Source: UBA1351 sp964627665 (lineage in GTDB: Bacteria; Bacillota; Clostridia; Lachnospirales; Vallitaleaceae). From it: DNA of 64,000 nucleotides. Shown piece by piece: positions 16,971 to 25,057 of the stretch. Location of the stretch: positions 12,133 through 76,132 of the forward strand of contig CAZVKG010000009.1 of assembly GCA_964627665.1 (NCBI GenBank), written 5' to 3'. Each line of letters opens with the position of its first letter. Positions within the stretch are counted from its first letter, which is position 1. The notes under the pieces were generated by a model. It did not search any database, was not told where the DNA came from, and worked only from the letters and a program-made list of their open reading frames with translations. The position numbers were made by a program, and so were the translations under genes.

Positions 16971-18243
16971 AAAACTCAAACAAAAATTATTGATTATGAA
17001 CCTTGTTATTATTAGTGTCCTAATGTTGTTATCATTCACAACCATATATTTTGTCACCTATAGAAGTATTTTTTCCTCAATTCAAGAAGATCTATATCGT
17101 ATTGAACGATTTCATCTGATATCGCAAGTTGGAACAAATAATCGACCAGCTGCAAAAAGGCTTGATTTTGCAGCTCCAACCCTCCCATATAACGAGTCTA
17201 GACACACACTTTCATTTGTATTGCAAACAGACTCAGAAAATCAAATTCAAGAGATTCATTCCGAGATTAGTTTTAATTCTGACCTATATAGACAAGCAAT
17301 CAATTTAGCTCAAAACAATGACAATGATAATGGAAAAATATTTCTTCAAGATCGACATTGGAGCTATATTATTCGTTCCCTTCCTGATGGAAACATGTTT
17401 GTGTTTGTAGATTCCACCCCACACTATGATATCCTTCAAAAACTTATTTATATTTTTATTGTAGTTAGCCTTTTTGTTTTCCTTATCAGCATATTTATCA
17501 GTAATTATTTGACAAATACATCAATCGAACCCATTAAGTCAGCTTTTAGTAAACAGAAGCAATTTATTTCCGATGCCTCCCATGAGCTAAAAACGCCTCT
17601 TGCTGTGATTCAAACAAACGTTGATGTACTTTTATCTAATCATAAAAACAAGGCACCATTATCGTATACCGAAGATATAAAATGGCTTACTTATATTAAA
17701 TCTGAAGTTGAACGAATGACTCAGTTGACCAAAGATTTACTTTATCTAACTCAGATAGATTCAAAGGAGACTGCCCCCAATATAATGACTATTTTCGATT
17801 TAAGTCATGAGATTGAGAAAACAATGCTTGGATTTGAAGTTGCTGCTTATGAACGTCATCTTGTACTAGATTATATTATTACACCCTTGTGTCATGTATC
17901 CGGTGTGAAAGAACATTTGACACAAGTAATCTTTATTCTAATGGATAATGCATTGAAATATACACCTAGTAACGGCTCAATTTATTTAAATGTTGATCAT
18001 ATCGGTCATCATATCACTGTTACTGTATCAAATACCGGTCCTGATATCCCAGCAGCTGATCTGCCCTATATCTTTGATAGATTCTATCGTGTTGACCGTT
18101 CAAGAAATCGAGATGCCGATAGCCATGGATTAGGTTTATCTATTGCAAAGGCAATTATCGAAAATCATAATGGACGTATTGTTTGTCATAGTACTTCAAA
18201 TATGACGACCTTCACTATTCGATTAAACAGAGCCAAAATGTGA
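16963..18243 (+). CDS. Sensor histidine kinase
   Basis: Membrane sensor paired with the preceding regulator. It has transmembrane helices near residues 12-34 and 158-180 flanking an extracytoplasmic sensor of about 120 residues. HisKA follows with phospho-acceptor His207 in SDASHELKTPLAV, then an HATPase_c domain with the N-box NALKYTP and G-boxes around GLGLSIAKAI. 426 residues. No HAMP domain is obvious. GGAGG precedes the ATG. With the neighbouring ABC genes it resembles transporter-associated sensing modules; the signal is unknown. Confidence 0.92.
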   Translation: MFKKLKQKLLIMNLVIISVLMLLSFTTIYFVTYRSIFSSIQEDLYRIERFHLISQVGTNNRPAAKRLDFAAPTLPYNESRHTLSFVLQTDSENQIQEIHSEISFNSDLYRQAINLAQNNDNDNGKIFLQDRHWSYIIRSLPDGNMFVFVDSTPHYDILQKLIYIFIVVSLFVFLISIFISNYLTNTSIEPIKSAFSKQKQFISDASHELKTPLAVIQTNVDVLLSNHKNKAPLSYTEDIKWLTYIKSEVERMTQLTKDLLYLTQIDSKETAPNIMTIFDLSHEIEKTMLGFEVAAYERHLVLDYIITPLCHVSGVKEHLTQVIFILMDNALKYTPSNGSIYLNVDHIGHHITVTVSNTGPDIPAADLPYIFDRFYRVDRSRNRDADSHGLGLSIAKAIIENHNGRIVCHSTSNMTTFTIRLNRAKM

Positions 18244-18270
18244 ACAATTTGTAAACTCTTGGGGACGGTA

Positions 18271-18300
18271 CTTGAATTTTATTCAAGTTTCATGTATGAT
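18271..18300 (+). promoter_or_regulatory. Promoter with overlapping palindrome before the transposase-like gene
   Basis: TTGAAT (18272-18277), 17 bases, TATGAT (18295-18300) form a strong sigma-A-like promoter. A perfect 7-base inverted repeat CTTGAAT-TTT-ATTCAAG (18271-18287) covers the -35 box, a natural operator position. GGGGACGGTA just upstream (18261-18270) recalls the repeat motifs that accompany REP-type transposases in Firmicutes. Confidence 0.6.
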
Positions 18301-18338
18301 GTATTTATGGTTGTTAATAAAACATTAGGAGCTAAATT

Positions 18339-19001
18339 ATGGCAAGACAAGCACGAAAAAAAAATGAATTTGGTCGCTATTATATTCGTCAATATGGTGG
18401 AGACAATCGCTGCCTATTCCAAACAGACGCTGATCGTCAAAAATTTGCGGACATCATAAAAACATGTCAATCAAAATATGATTTTATCTTACATGGATAT
18501 TGTTTAAGTTCAGATAACTCCTACGAACTTGTTCTAGATGTTAATGGCGGAGATATTTCCAAGATTATGAAGAGTATCAATATTTCATATGCTATGTATG
18601 CTCAATGCCACGGTCACTTATATAAAGACCGTTACAAAAGCGAATTAATCGAAAGCGACTCCAAACTAGCAAAGATAAAATCGGATCTTTCGAAACGACA
18701 TTGTCAACTTCAAAATGGTACTTTTACCGTTTGTTATGAAAACATAAATATCACAAGCGAGTTATCTACACATCATTTTGAGGATTGTGAAAATTGTATT
18801 CGATCAACAAATGTGGCAAAAGATAAACTTGAAACAATAGCAACTGAACGAGGATTAACGCTTGATGAGTTATTAAAAAATAAATCATTACGTAACGAAC
18901 TTATACGCTTATTTAGAAAGCACTCTACTTTATCATTAAAACAATTAGGAGAATTATTCGGGAATCTTTCCGAATCGACCATAAGCAAACTATTAAAGTA
19001 A
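18339..19001 (+). CDS. Degenerate REP-associated (Y1/COG1943-type) transposase-like protein
   Basis: 220 residues related to the single-stranded REP-type tyrosine transposases: MARQARKK start, YYIRQYGGDNRCLFQTDADRQKF, and GHLYKDRYKSELIE in the middle. The HUH metal motif, normally DNHxH, reads DNSYE near residue 67, and the helix that should carry the catalytic Tyr reads DLSKRHC. Both parts of the active site are thus lost. The C-terminus (about 170-220) keeps a helix-turn-helix, LSLKQLGELFGNLSESTISK. AGGAG lies seven bases before the ATG. It starts the run leading into trxB (17-base gap), so a domesticated DNA-binding role is possible. Function unknown. Confidence 0.7.
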   Translation: MARQARKKNEFGRYYIRQYGGDNRCLFQTDADRQKFADIIKTCQSKYDFILHGYCLSSDNSYELVLDVNGGDISKIMKSINISYAMYAQCHGHLYKDRYKSELIESDSKLAKIKSDLSKRHCQLQNGTFTVCYENINITSELSTHHFEDCENCIRSTNVAKDKLETIATERGLTLDELLKNKSLRNELIRLFRKHSTLSLKQLGELFGNLSESTISKLLK

Positions 19002-19018
19002 TTAAAGGAGGCAATAAT

Positions 19019-20035
19019 ATGACATCAAATTTTCAGTTCAATTTTGAGGGATTTAGCCCAAAAGTACCTGAAGTCAATGAGAATATTCTATATGATTTTT
19101 TAATCATCGGCGGTGGCCCTGCCGGATTAAATGCTGCACTTTATGCAAAGCGAAAAGGATTAGAAACCGGTATTATCACCAAGCAAATAGGTGGGCAAAT
19201 TGTCAATACTTCAACTGTAGAAAACTATTTAGGTACCACAACAGCAACCGGCGAGGAACTCGTTACAAACTTTAAAAACCATGTCTTGGAATTAGACGTA
19301 CCTATTTCTGAATACACAGAAGTAGAAGAAATAATTCCCGGAATATCTTATCATGAAGTCGTATTAACAGATGGCCGTGTAATTAAAGGACGCTCTCTTC
19401 TTCTTGCTACCGGAACAAACCACCGAAAAATCGGCGTTCCCGGAGAAGATCGCCTTGCCGGACGAGGCGTTGCCTATTGTGCAATCTGTGATGCGCCACT
19501 GTATAAAAACAAGAATGTTATTATCGCAGGTGGTGGTAACTCAGCTGTTGAAGCTGCGCTTGATTTAGCAAAAGTCGCCAACCATGTAACCCTTGTTCAT
19601 CGTAGTCAGTTTAGAGCAGATCAAATTCTCGTCGACGAACTATATCAAAATGATAAAATCGATATACATCTTGAAACACAAATCTTAAGTATAGAAGGCG
19701 ACGATTTTTTAAGTCATATTCATGTACTTAACAAAGAAGAAAACCAGGAATTTGACTTAACTGCTGACGGTGTTTTTATTGAAATCGGTGTTGAACCCAA
19801 CAGTCAACTTTTCATTGATCTTGTTGAAATGAATGAAGCTGGGGAAATCATTGTTGACGAAAAGGGGCAAACAAATATTCAAGGGATTTTTGCAGCTGGT
19901 GATGTTACCACTGTCGGATACAAGCAGATTGTAATTGCATCCAGCGATGGCGCTAAAACTGCTTTAGCGGCTAATGATTATATCAACTTACTCAATGCAA
20001 AAGAAAGGACAAGTAATTATGAAAATGTTAAATAA
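19019..20035 (+). CDS. trxB: Thioredoxin reductase-like FAD oxidoreductase
   Basis: Flavoprotein that passes electrons from NAD(P)H to a disulfide partner. Features: FAD motif DFLIIGGGPAGLNAALYA, redox-active CAIC in GVAYCAICDAP, second dinucleotide motif IIAGGGNSAVEAAL and the C-terminal FAD motif GIFAAGDVTTV. At 338 residues it has an extra N-terminal segment of about 25 residues compared with standard TrxB. AAAGGAGG precedes the ATG. It overlaps the next gene, a two-domain disulfide oxidoreductase, by 17 bases; this pair likely forms one redox system. Cofactor preference (NADPH, NADH or ferredoxin) is not certain. Confidence 0.93.
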   Translation: MTSNFQFNFEGFSPKVPEVNENILYDFLIIGGGPAGLNAALYAKRKGLETGIITKQIGGQIVNTSTVENYLGTTTATGEELVTNFKNHVLELDVPISEYTEVEEIIPGISYHEVVLTDGRVIKGRSLLLATGTNHRKIGVPGEDRLAGRGVAYCAICDAPLYKNKNVIIAGGGNSAVEAALDLAKVANHVTLVHRSQFRADQILVDELYQNDKIDIHLETQILSIEGDDFLSHIHVLNKEENQEFDLTADGVFIEIGVEPNSQLFIDLVEMNEAGEIIVDEKGQTNIQGIFAAGDVTTVGYKQIVIASSDGAKTALAANDYINLLNAKERTSNYENVK

Positions 20036-20663
20036 TGAAATCGAACAACAATTGAGAGATGTATTTACTCAACTTAAGAATAAGGTAACCATTGCTTTAT
20101 TTACTGATCAAAATGATTGTGCTACTTGTAAAGAAACCAAAGAATTTATGGAAGAACTCCTTCCCTTAAGTGATAAACTAGAACTCGTTCAATATGATAT
20201 TGATAAGGACGCTGAGCTTGCAGAAAAATTTAGTGTCGAAATGGTTCCAAGTATCGTTCTTCTTGACCAAAACGGCGACTATAAGCGAATAAAATTTAAC
20301 GGAATACCTGCCGGTCACGAAATCAATTCCTTCATTCCTGCATTAATTGAAGTATCCGGAGCTGAAAGCCAATTGCCTGAAGATATGACAAAAGCAATTA
20401 TGGCAATCAATAAACCGATTGATATCAAAGTGTTCATCACCTTAAGTTGTCCACACTGCCCAGGCGCAGTACAAAAAGCGCAAAAATTGGCACTCATGAA
20501 TGAAAATATTCAAGCAGAAATGATTGAAGCACAAACATTTAATGAATTTTCCAATAAATATAACGTTTCCGGCGTCCCAAAAATTGTCATTAATGGCGAA
20601 CATGAATTAGTCGGAAACCAACCCATCGAAGCCTTCCTAGAAGAAATCCAAAAAGTATCATAA
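20019..20663 (+). CDS. Two-domain glutaredoxin-like protein disulfide oxidoreductase
   Basis: 214 residues made of two thioredoxin folds, each with a CxxC site: CATC near residue 29 in DQNDCATCKETKEF, and CPHC near residue 146 in TLSCPHCPGAVQKA. Both domains keep a cis-proline (MVPSIV and GVPKIV). This matches the PDO/glutaredoxin-like family known from thermophiles and anaerobes, where a TrxB-like enzyme reduces it. The ATG at 20019 follows GAAAGGA and lies inside the end of trxB. It probably acts as the general disulfide reductant or peroxidase partner in the cytoplasm. Confidence 0.88.
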   Translation: MKMLNNEIEQQLRDVFTQLKNKVTIALFTDQNDCATCKETKEFMEELLPLSDKLELVQYDIDKDAELAEKFSVEMVPSIVLLDQNGDYKRIKFNGIPAGHEINSFIPALIEVSGAESQLPEDMTKAIMAINKPIDIKVFITLSCPHCPGAVQKAQKLALMNENIQAEMIEAQTFNEFSNKYNVSGVPKIVINGEHELVGNQPIEAFLEEIQKVS

Positions 20664-20672
20664 AAATAAAGT

Positions 20673-20695
20673 AGGCACTTCAGAAATTGAAGTGC
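20673..20695. terminator. Hairpin between convergent genes
   Basis: Nine-base-pair stem GGCACTTCA/TGAAGTGCC with loop GAAAT. On the minus strand it is followed by a T-rich run (TTTATTTTT), so it terminates the minus-strand gene well. On the plus strand the tail is only A+T-rich. Confidence 0.75.
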
Positions 20696-20711
20696 CCACC
20701 TATATATGTAC

Positions 20712-21284
20712 TTATTTATTTAAATCATAGTTGGTATAAAAGTGTCGCATATAAAGCGAATCAACAAGCTCGTACTTAAATGCTTTTGTATCTTGAATAC
20801 GTGAAAATTCGCCAAGGCTAAATTTGTCTAAAAGTTCTTCGATCGGTTCTAGGCTTTCAATGCCAATCATATAATCGTAAACACAAAGAAGCTGCTCAAA
20901 GATATCATAATCTAATCTTCCTTTATCAAAGTAAAACGCAAGATTAACTTCCTCTTCTCGTTCAGTTTTTCCCATTGGTACACCAAACATTTTTTTCTGG
21001 CGGTCAACATATTTATGTCGCATACTATTGGGAATATCTTTATTGACAAATAGACCCATAATACTGTTTTGCCCTTCTCTTGTCGCTAAGGGCAATTTCT
21101 CACGTTCAAACTCCGGATTAACTGTCCCTAACAATTCCGTATCTAAAATAACAAACATATCATGGGATTCATTTATTTGTTTTAAGATAGCAAATCGTTC
21201 TGCTTTGATATCTTTCACACGTGAATACTCTACTATGTATTTGCCTTCCTTTTTACGATACTTAAATTTCACTTTTTTGTCCAT
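20712..21284 (-). CDS. Hypothetical protein
   Basis: I do not recognise this 190-residue protein. It is charged, has no signal peptide or membrane helix, and looks like a soluble mixed alpha/beta protein. Its start is lysine-rich (KKVKFKYRKKEGKY), a central segment reads MRHKYVDRQKKMFGVPMGK, and it ends in an aromatic MRHFYTNYDLNK. It starts 17 bases after ilvD with a ribosome site (AAAAGGA) and no terminator between, so it is probably the last gene of the leuC-leuD-ilvD transcript. No function is assigned. Confidence 0.7.
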   Translation of the reverse strand: MDKKVKFKYRKKEGKYIVEYSRVKDIKAERFAILKQINESHDMFVILDTELLGTVNPEFEREKLPLATREGQNSIMGLFVNKDIPNSMRHKYVDRQKKMFGVPMGKTEREEEVNLAFYFDKGRLDYDIFEQLLCVYDYMIGIESLEPIEELLDKFSLGEFSRIQDTKAFKYELVDSLYMRHFYTNYDLNK

Positions 21285-21301
21285 ATCACCGAATCCTTTT
21301 C

Positions 21302-23008
21302 TTAGTCTGTAACCGCCCCACGATCTGCTGAAGTCACAAGACGAATATACTTATTTAAGACACCACGTTGATAGCGATAAGGTGGCTCACTCCACAGCTT
21401 TCGTCTGTTTTCAAATTCTTCTTCAGTTAAATCCACATGAATCGAATTTGTTGTAATATCTATAGTAATCATATCATAATTCTGAATAAGTGCAATAGGG
21501 CCTCCAACTTGGGCTTCCGGTGCAATATGACCGATAACGAGTCCATGACTACCTCCTGAATATCGACCATCCGTAAGCATAGCTACTTTTCCGCCTAATC
21601 CTTTACCAATGACAATGGCGCTAATAGATAACATTTCCGGCATTCCCGGTCCACCTTTAGGCCCTTGATAACGAATCACAATGACATCATTTTCAACAAT
21701 CGAATTTTCCATTAAAGCTTTGGTTGCATCTTCTTCAGAATCAAACACTTTCGCAGGTCCAGTCATTGTCTTGACTGGGACTCCTGACATTTTACATACA
21801 GCACCATCCGGTGCTAGATTTCCTTTAAGAACATATAAAGGGCCCTCCGGTTTTAATGGGTGATCAAAGTCTCGAATGATTTCTTGATGCACATCCAAGT
21901 CCGGAAAATCATTCAGATTTTCTTCCACGGTCTTACCGGTCACTGTTAAGCAGTCACCGTGTAATAATCCTTTTCGTAGTAATATTTTCATAACACCGGG
22001 AAGTCCACCCACATTACTTAAGTCTTGCATGACATATTTGCCACTGGGCTTTAAATCTGCCAAGTGTGGAACCTGTTTACGAATACGTTCAAAATCATCA
22101 TAGGATAAATCAACATCAACCGAATGAGCCATACCTAATAGATGCAAAAAGGCATTAGTTGATCCACCGAGTGCCATAACAACGGTAATTGCATTTTCAA
22201 ATGCTTTTTTTGTCATGATATCCCTCGGATATATGTCCATTTCTAATAACTTCACCACTTGTTTTCCGGCTCGAATGGCTTCTTCAGATTTTTTATTATC
22301 GATAGCTGATGTTGATGCATTTAAAGGCAATGACATTCCCATCGCTTCAATAGCCGATGCCATCGTATTTGCTGTATACATACCGCCACAGGAACCGGCT
22401 CCCGGACAGGCAGTACATTCAATTTCATGCAAGCGTTTTTCATCAATCTCACCTTTATTAAATTGTCCGACAGCTTCAAATGCAGAAACAATATCAATAT
22501 CTTGACCATCAAGTTTTCCGGGCTGAATGGTACCTCCATATACAAAAACAGCCGGGATATTTAATCGACCAATACCTATCATGCATCCCGGCATATTTTT
22601 ATCACATCCACCAATAGCTACAAGCCCATCAAGACGCTCGGCACCTACAACGGTCTCGATTGAATCCGCTATAACCTCACGACTGGGTAATGAATAGCGC
22701 ATGCCTTCGTGCCCCATAGCAATACCGTCAGCCACCGTAATTGTGTTGAAAATCATTGGAGCTCCACCGGCTTCTCTAGCACCTTCTTTTGCTCGAAGGG
22801 CTATTTGATCGATGTGAATATTACAAGGTGTCACTTCACTCCATGTACTTGCTATACCAATCATTGGTTTCTTGAAGTCTTCATCCTGAAATCCGACTGC
22901 TCGAAGCATTGCCCGATTCGGCGTCCGATTTATTCCTTCACTAATATCTTTACTGTGTATCCGTAAGTCTTTATGTTCACATTGATCTTTACCATGACAA
23001 CAACTCAT
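21302..23008 (-). CDS. ilvD: Dihydroxy-acid dehydratase
   Basis: Iron-sulfur dehydratase of valine, isoleucine and leucine synthesis, converting dihydroxy acids to 2-oxo acids. About 568 residues. Cluster cysteines are in GGCDKNMPGC and ECTACPGAGSCGGMYTANTM; the C-terminal GRYSGGSHGLVIGH is conserved. The ATG at 23008 has AAAGGA eight bases upstream; longer in-frame starts up to 23083 lie in the promoter region and lack ribosome sites. A cysteine/histidine-rich N-terminal tail (SCCHGKDQCEH) precedes the conserved core. Its own promoter is predicted at 23055-23083. Confidence 0.96.
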   Translation of the reverse strand: MSCCHGKDQCEHKDLRIHSKDISEGINRTPNRAMLRAVGFQDEDFKKPMIGIASTWSEVTPCNIHIDQIALRAKEGAREAGGAPMIFNTITVADGIAMGHEGMRYSLPSREVIADSIETVVGAERLDGLVAIGGCDKNMPGCMIGIGRLNIPAVFVYGGTIQPGKLDGQDIDIVSAFEAVGQFNKGEIDEKRLHEIECTACPGAGSCGGMYTANTMASAIEAMGMSLPLNASTSAIDNKKSEEAIRAGKQVVKLLEMDIYPRDIMTKKAFENAITVVMALGGSTNAFLHLLGMAHSVDVDLSYDDFERIRKQVPHLADLKPSGKYVMQDLSNVGGLPGVMKILLRKGLLHGDCLTVTGKTVEENLNDFPDLDVHQEIIRDFDHPLKPEGPLYVLKGNLAPDGAVCKMSGVPVKTMTGPAKVFDSEEDATKALMENSIVENDVIVIRYQGPKGGPGMPEMLSISAIVIGKGLGGKVAMLTDGRYSGGSHGLVIGHIAPEAQVGGPIALIQNYDMITIDITTNSIHVDLTEEEFENRRKLWSEPPYRYQRGVLNKYIRLVTSADRGAVTD

Positions 23009-23054
23009 GATCATCATCCTTTCTAAAATACGTATCAATTTCTTGTTGTATTCT

Positions 23055-23099
23055 ATTATGAAGCAAATGATAATGGTTGTCAATTACTAATTAGTAATT
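23055..23099 (-). promoter_or_regulatory. ilvD promoter with adjacent perfect palindrome
   Basis: On the minus strand TTGACA (23078-23083), 17 bases and CATAAT (23055-23060) form a strong promoter in the leuD-ilvD gap. An 18-base perfect palindrome AATTACTAATTAGTAATT (23082-23099) touches the -35 box and contains the leuD stop codon. It is a likely operator. Confidence 0.6.
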
Positions 23100-23615
23100 A
23101 GTATCTGCGTAGCCGACCCAGCCTTCAGCTTCTACAAGCGCTCGGTCAAAGCCCTCAAGCTTAAAGGCATATTCCTTCTGAATGTTTTCAGCCTTTAATG
23201 TCAATGTTGCTTTTTCAATATCCACAAAAGCTTCTGTATCTTTTCCGGAAAACGTATCGAACATATCATCAATATTCGCTTCGCTAAGTTCTGTTGCTAG
23301 CATTCCGCAGTTGTACATATTTTGGCGGAAAATACGCGCAAAATTCACTGCGAAAACAGCATTAATATCGTTAACCTCCAGCGCCCAAGGGGCATGCTCC
23401 CGAGAGGAACCACATCCAAAGTTAGAACGTGTGATTACCACTTTTTTTCCTTTAATATCTGAATTCGGATTAAATCCATCAAGCTTCAAATCTTCAAGAA
23501 GATAAGGCTTTAAGGCTTCTTTGGTAATCTCTGTTAAATATTTTGCCGGAATAATTTCATCCGTATTAATGTCACTTCTGTCTAAAAACAAGACTTTCCC
23601 GCTAAATGATTTCAT
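23091..23615 (-). CDS. leuD: 3-isopropylmalate dehydratase small subunit
   Basis: Swivel-domain subunit of isopropylmalate isomerase, acting with LeuC in leucine synthesis. About 174 residues, matching the short LeuD type. The conserved SNFGCGSSREHAPWAL motif and DEIIPAKYLTEI near the start are present. The ATG at 23615 follows AAGGAGGGC and lies one base after the leuC stop; an upstream in-frame start at 23663 falls within leuC without need. The related homoaconitase small subunit is possible, but ilvD next door favours leucine synthesis. Confidence 0.94.
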   Translation of the reverse strand: MKSFSGKVLFLDRSDINTDEIIPAKYLTEITKEALKPYLLEDLKLDGFNPNSDIKGKKVVITRSNFGCGSSREHAPWALEVNDINAVFAVNFARIFRQNMYNCGMLATELSEANIDDMFDTFSGKDTEAFVDIEKATLTLKAENIQKEYAFKLEGFDRALVEAEGWVGYADTNY

Positions 23616-23616
23616 C

Positions 23617-24909
23617 TTATTGCCCTCCTTCAAATAGTGTCGAATTGGTAATAACACCTTCAATGGCTGTAGCTGCTGCAGTCGCTGGACTCATCAGATG
23701 AACCATTCCACCGCGTCCCATACGTCCGTTAAAGTTACGGTTTGTCGTTGATGCACACGCTTCCCCTTCAGCTAATACACCATTGCTCATTCCTAAACAA
23801 GCACCACAGGTCGGATTCGTAACACAAAACCCTGCTTCCATAAAAATATCGATAAGCCCTTCTTTTAAAGCCATTTGATAAATGGCCGGTGTTGCGGGGG
23901 ATAAGACACCACGTAGATCATCACTTATTGTTTTGCCCTTTAATACTTGAGCTGCAATACGAAGGTCTTCAATACGTCCGTTCGTACAAGAACCAATATA
24001 TACCTGATCGATTTTTGTGCCTTCCATTTTAGTCACTGGCTTAACTTGATCCGGTTTAAATCCAAAGGTAACCATTGGCTCTAAGTCAGATAAGTCATAT
24101 GTATAAACCGCTTCATATTTAGCATCAGCATCCGATGTCCATTGGCTATATTCTTCCAATGCTTGTTCCTTTGAATCAAACTCATCTTGAATAAATGGCC
24201 ATAAATAGTCAACCGTTGTTATATCCGGATAACAGATACCTGACGTTCCTCCAGCTTCAATTGCCATATTACATAAGGTCATACGGGATTCCATAGACAT
24301 CTCTTCAACAATATTTCCGGCAAACTCCATTACACAGTTTGTTGCGCCGTTTACACCGATTTGATTGATGATATAGAGAATAGCATCTTTGGCGTACACG
24401 CCTTTGGGTAATTGTCCTGTTAATTCAAACTTCATTGTTTTTGGTTCTTTAAAAGAACATACCCCTTTTAATATGCCAACTTCAAGATCTGTTGTTCCAA
24501 CACCTGCTGCAAAAGCTCCAAACGCACCATGAGTACAGGTATGACTATCTCCCATAATAATCGTGTATCCAGGACGAACAAATCCTTTTTCCGGGAAAAT
24601 GGCATGACACACACCATTACGACCGATATCAAAAAAGTCTTTAATCTGATGGCGTTTTGCCCAATCACGTAAAATCTTTCCTTGTTCTGCTGTTTTAGAG
24701 TCTTTGGCCGGTGTAACATGATCAATAACTGCTTTAATCTTTGTTGGATCAAATACACGGTCCATGTCTCTCGCCATTAAATCTGTAATCGCAATTGGTG
24801 TTGTAATCTCGTGGCAGAAAACCGCATCTAATTTTACAATGGTTGTATCTTCAAATGGTTTGTCAATTTGATGTGCGTCAAATATTTTTTGTGCAATTGT
24901 TTTACCCAT
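23617..24909 (-). CDS. leuC: 3-isopropylmalate dehydratase large subunit
   Basis: Aconitase-family [4Fe-4S] subunit that isomerises 2- and 3-isopropylmalate. 430 residues, the shorter form shared with archaea and many anaerobes. Cluster ligands are in YIGSCTNGRIEDL and CVTNPTCGACLG; MGDSHTCTHGAFGAFAAGVG is also conserved. First gene of the run, preceded by AAAAGGAG and a 60-base leader. Because nifV makes homocitrate in the same genome, a homoaconitase role is conceivable, but no other lysine or coenzyme B genes are nearby. Confidence 0.94.
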   Translation of the reverse strand: MGKTIAQKIFDAHQIDKPFEDTTIVKLDAVFCHEITTPIAITDLMARDMDRVFDPTKIKAVIDHVTPAKDSKTAEQGKILRDWAKRHQIKDFFDIGRNGVCHAIFPEKGFVRPGYTIIMGDSHTCTHGAFGAFAAGVGTTDLEVGILKGVCSFKEPKTMKFELTGQLPKGVYAKDAILYIINQIGVNGATNCVMEFAGNIVEEMSMESRMTLCNMAIEAGGTSGICYPDITTVDYLWPFIQDEFDSKEQALEEYSQWTSDADAKYEAVYTYDLSDLEPMVTFGFKPDQVKPVTKMEGTKIDQVYIGSCTNGRIEDLRIAAQVLKGKTISDDLRGVLSPATPAIYQMALKEGLIDIFMEAGFCVTNPTCGACLGMSNGVLAEGEACASTTNRNFNGRMGRGGMVHLMSPATAAATAIEGVITNSTLFEGGQ

Positions 24910-24934
24910 ATTTTTTCTCCTTTTTTCACTTTAA

Positions 24935-24955
24935 GAAAGTCCGCTTTCGGCTTTC
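24935..24955 (-). promoter_or_regulatory. Small hairpin in the leuC leader
   Basis: GAAAG-CCG / CGG-CTTTC with a one-base bulge and four-base loop, 25 bases before the leuC ATG. Possibly a stability element. It has no U-run and is too small for a T-box. Confidence 0.35.
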
Positions 24956-24978
24956 ACTTCAACACTTTACTCAATCAT

Positions 24979-25020
24979 AGTTTAAGTGGTTTACCTTGAA
25001 TTGTCAAGGCAAACCACTTA
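24979..25020 (-). promoter_or_regulatory. leuC promoter within a long inverted repeat
   Basis: On the minus strand TTGACA (25002-25007), 17 bases and TAAACT (24979-24984). The -35 sits in the centre of a 38-base inverted repeat: 10 plus 6 paired bases per arm, one mismatch, four-base centre (24983-25020). The repeat could be an operator for leucine control, or double as the end of the upstream minus-strand gene, although no U-run follows. Confidence 0.55.
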
Positions 25021-25057
25021 TAATCTCGGTTCTCAATATAACGATTTATGATACCTC

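Noticed and set aside
18259..18459. Short open frame starting before the transposase-like gene
   Set aside because: It spans the predicted promoter and then overlaps the longer gene that has homology and a good ribosome site.
24910..25000. T-box or leucine leader peptide before leuC
   Set aside because: The leader is only about 60 bases and lacks T-box elements, a terminator with U-run and a leucine-rich reading frame.
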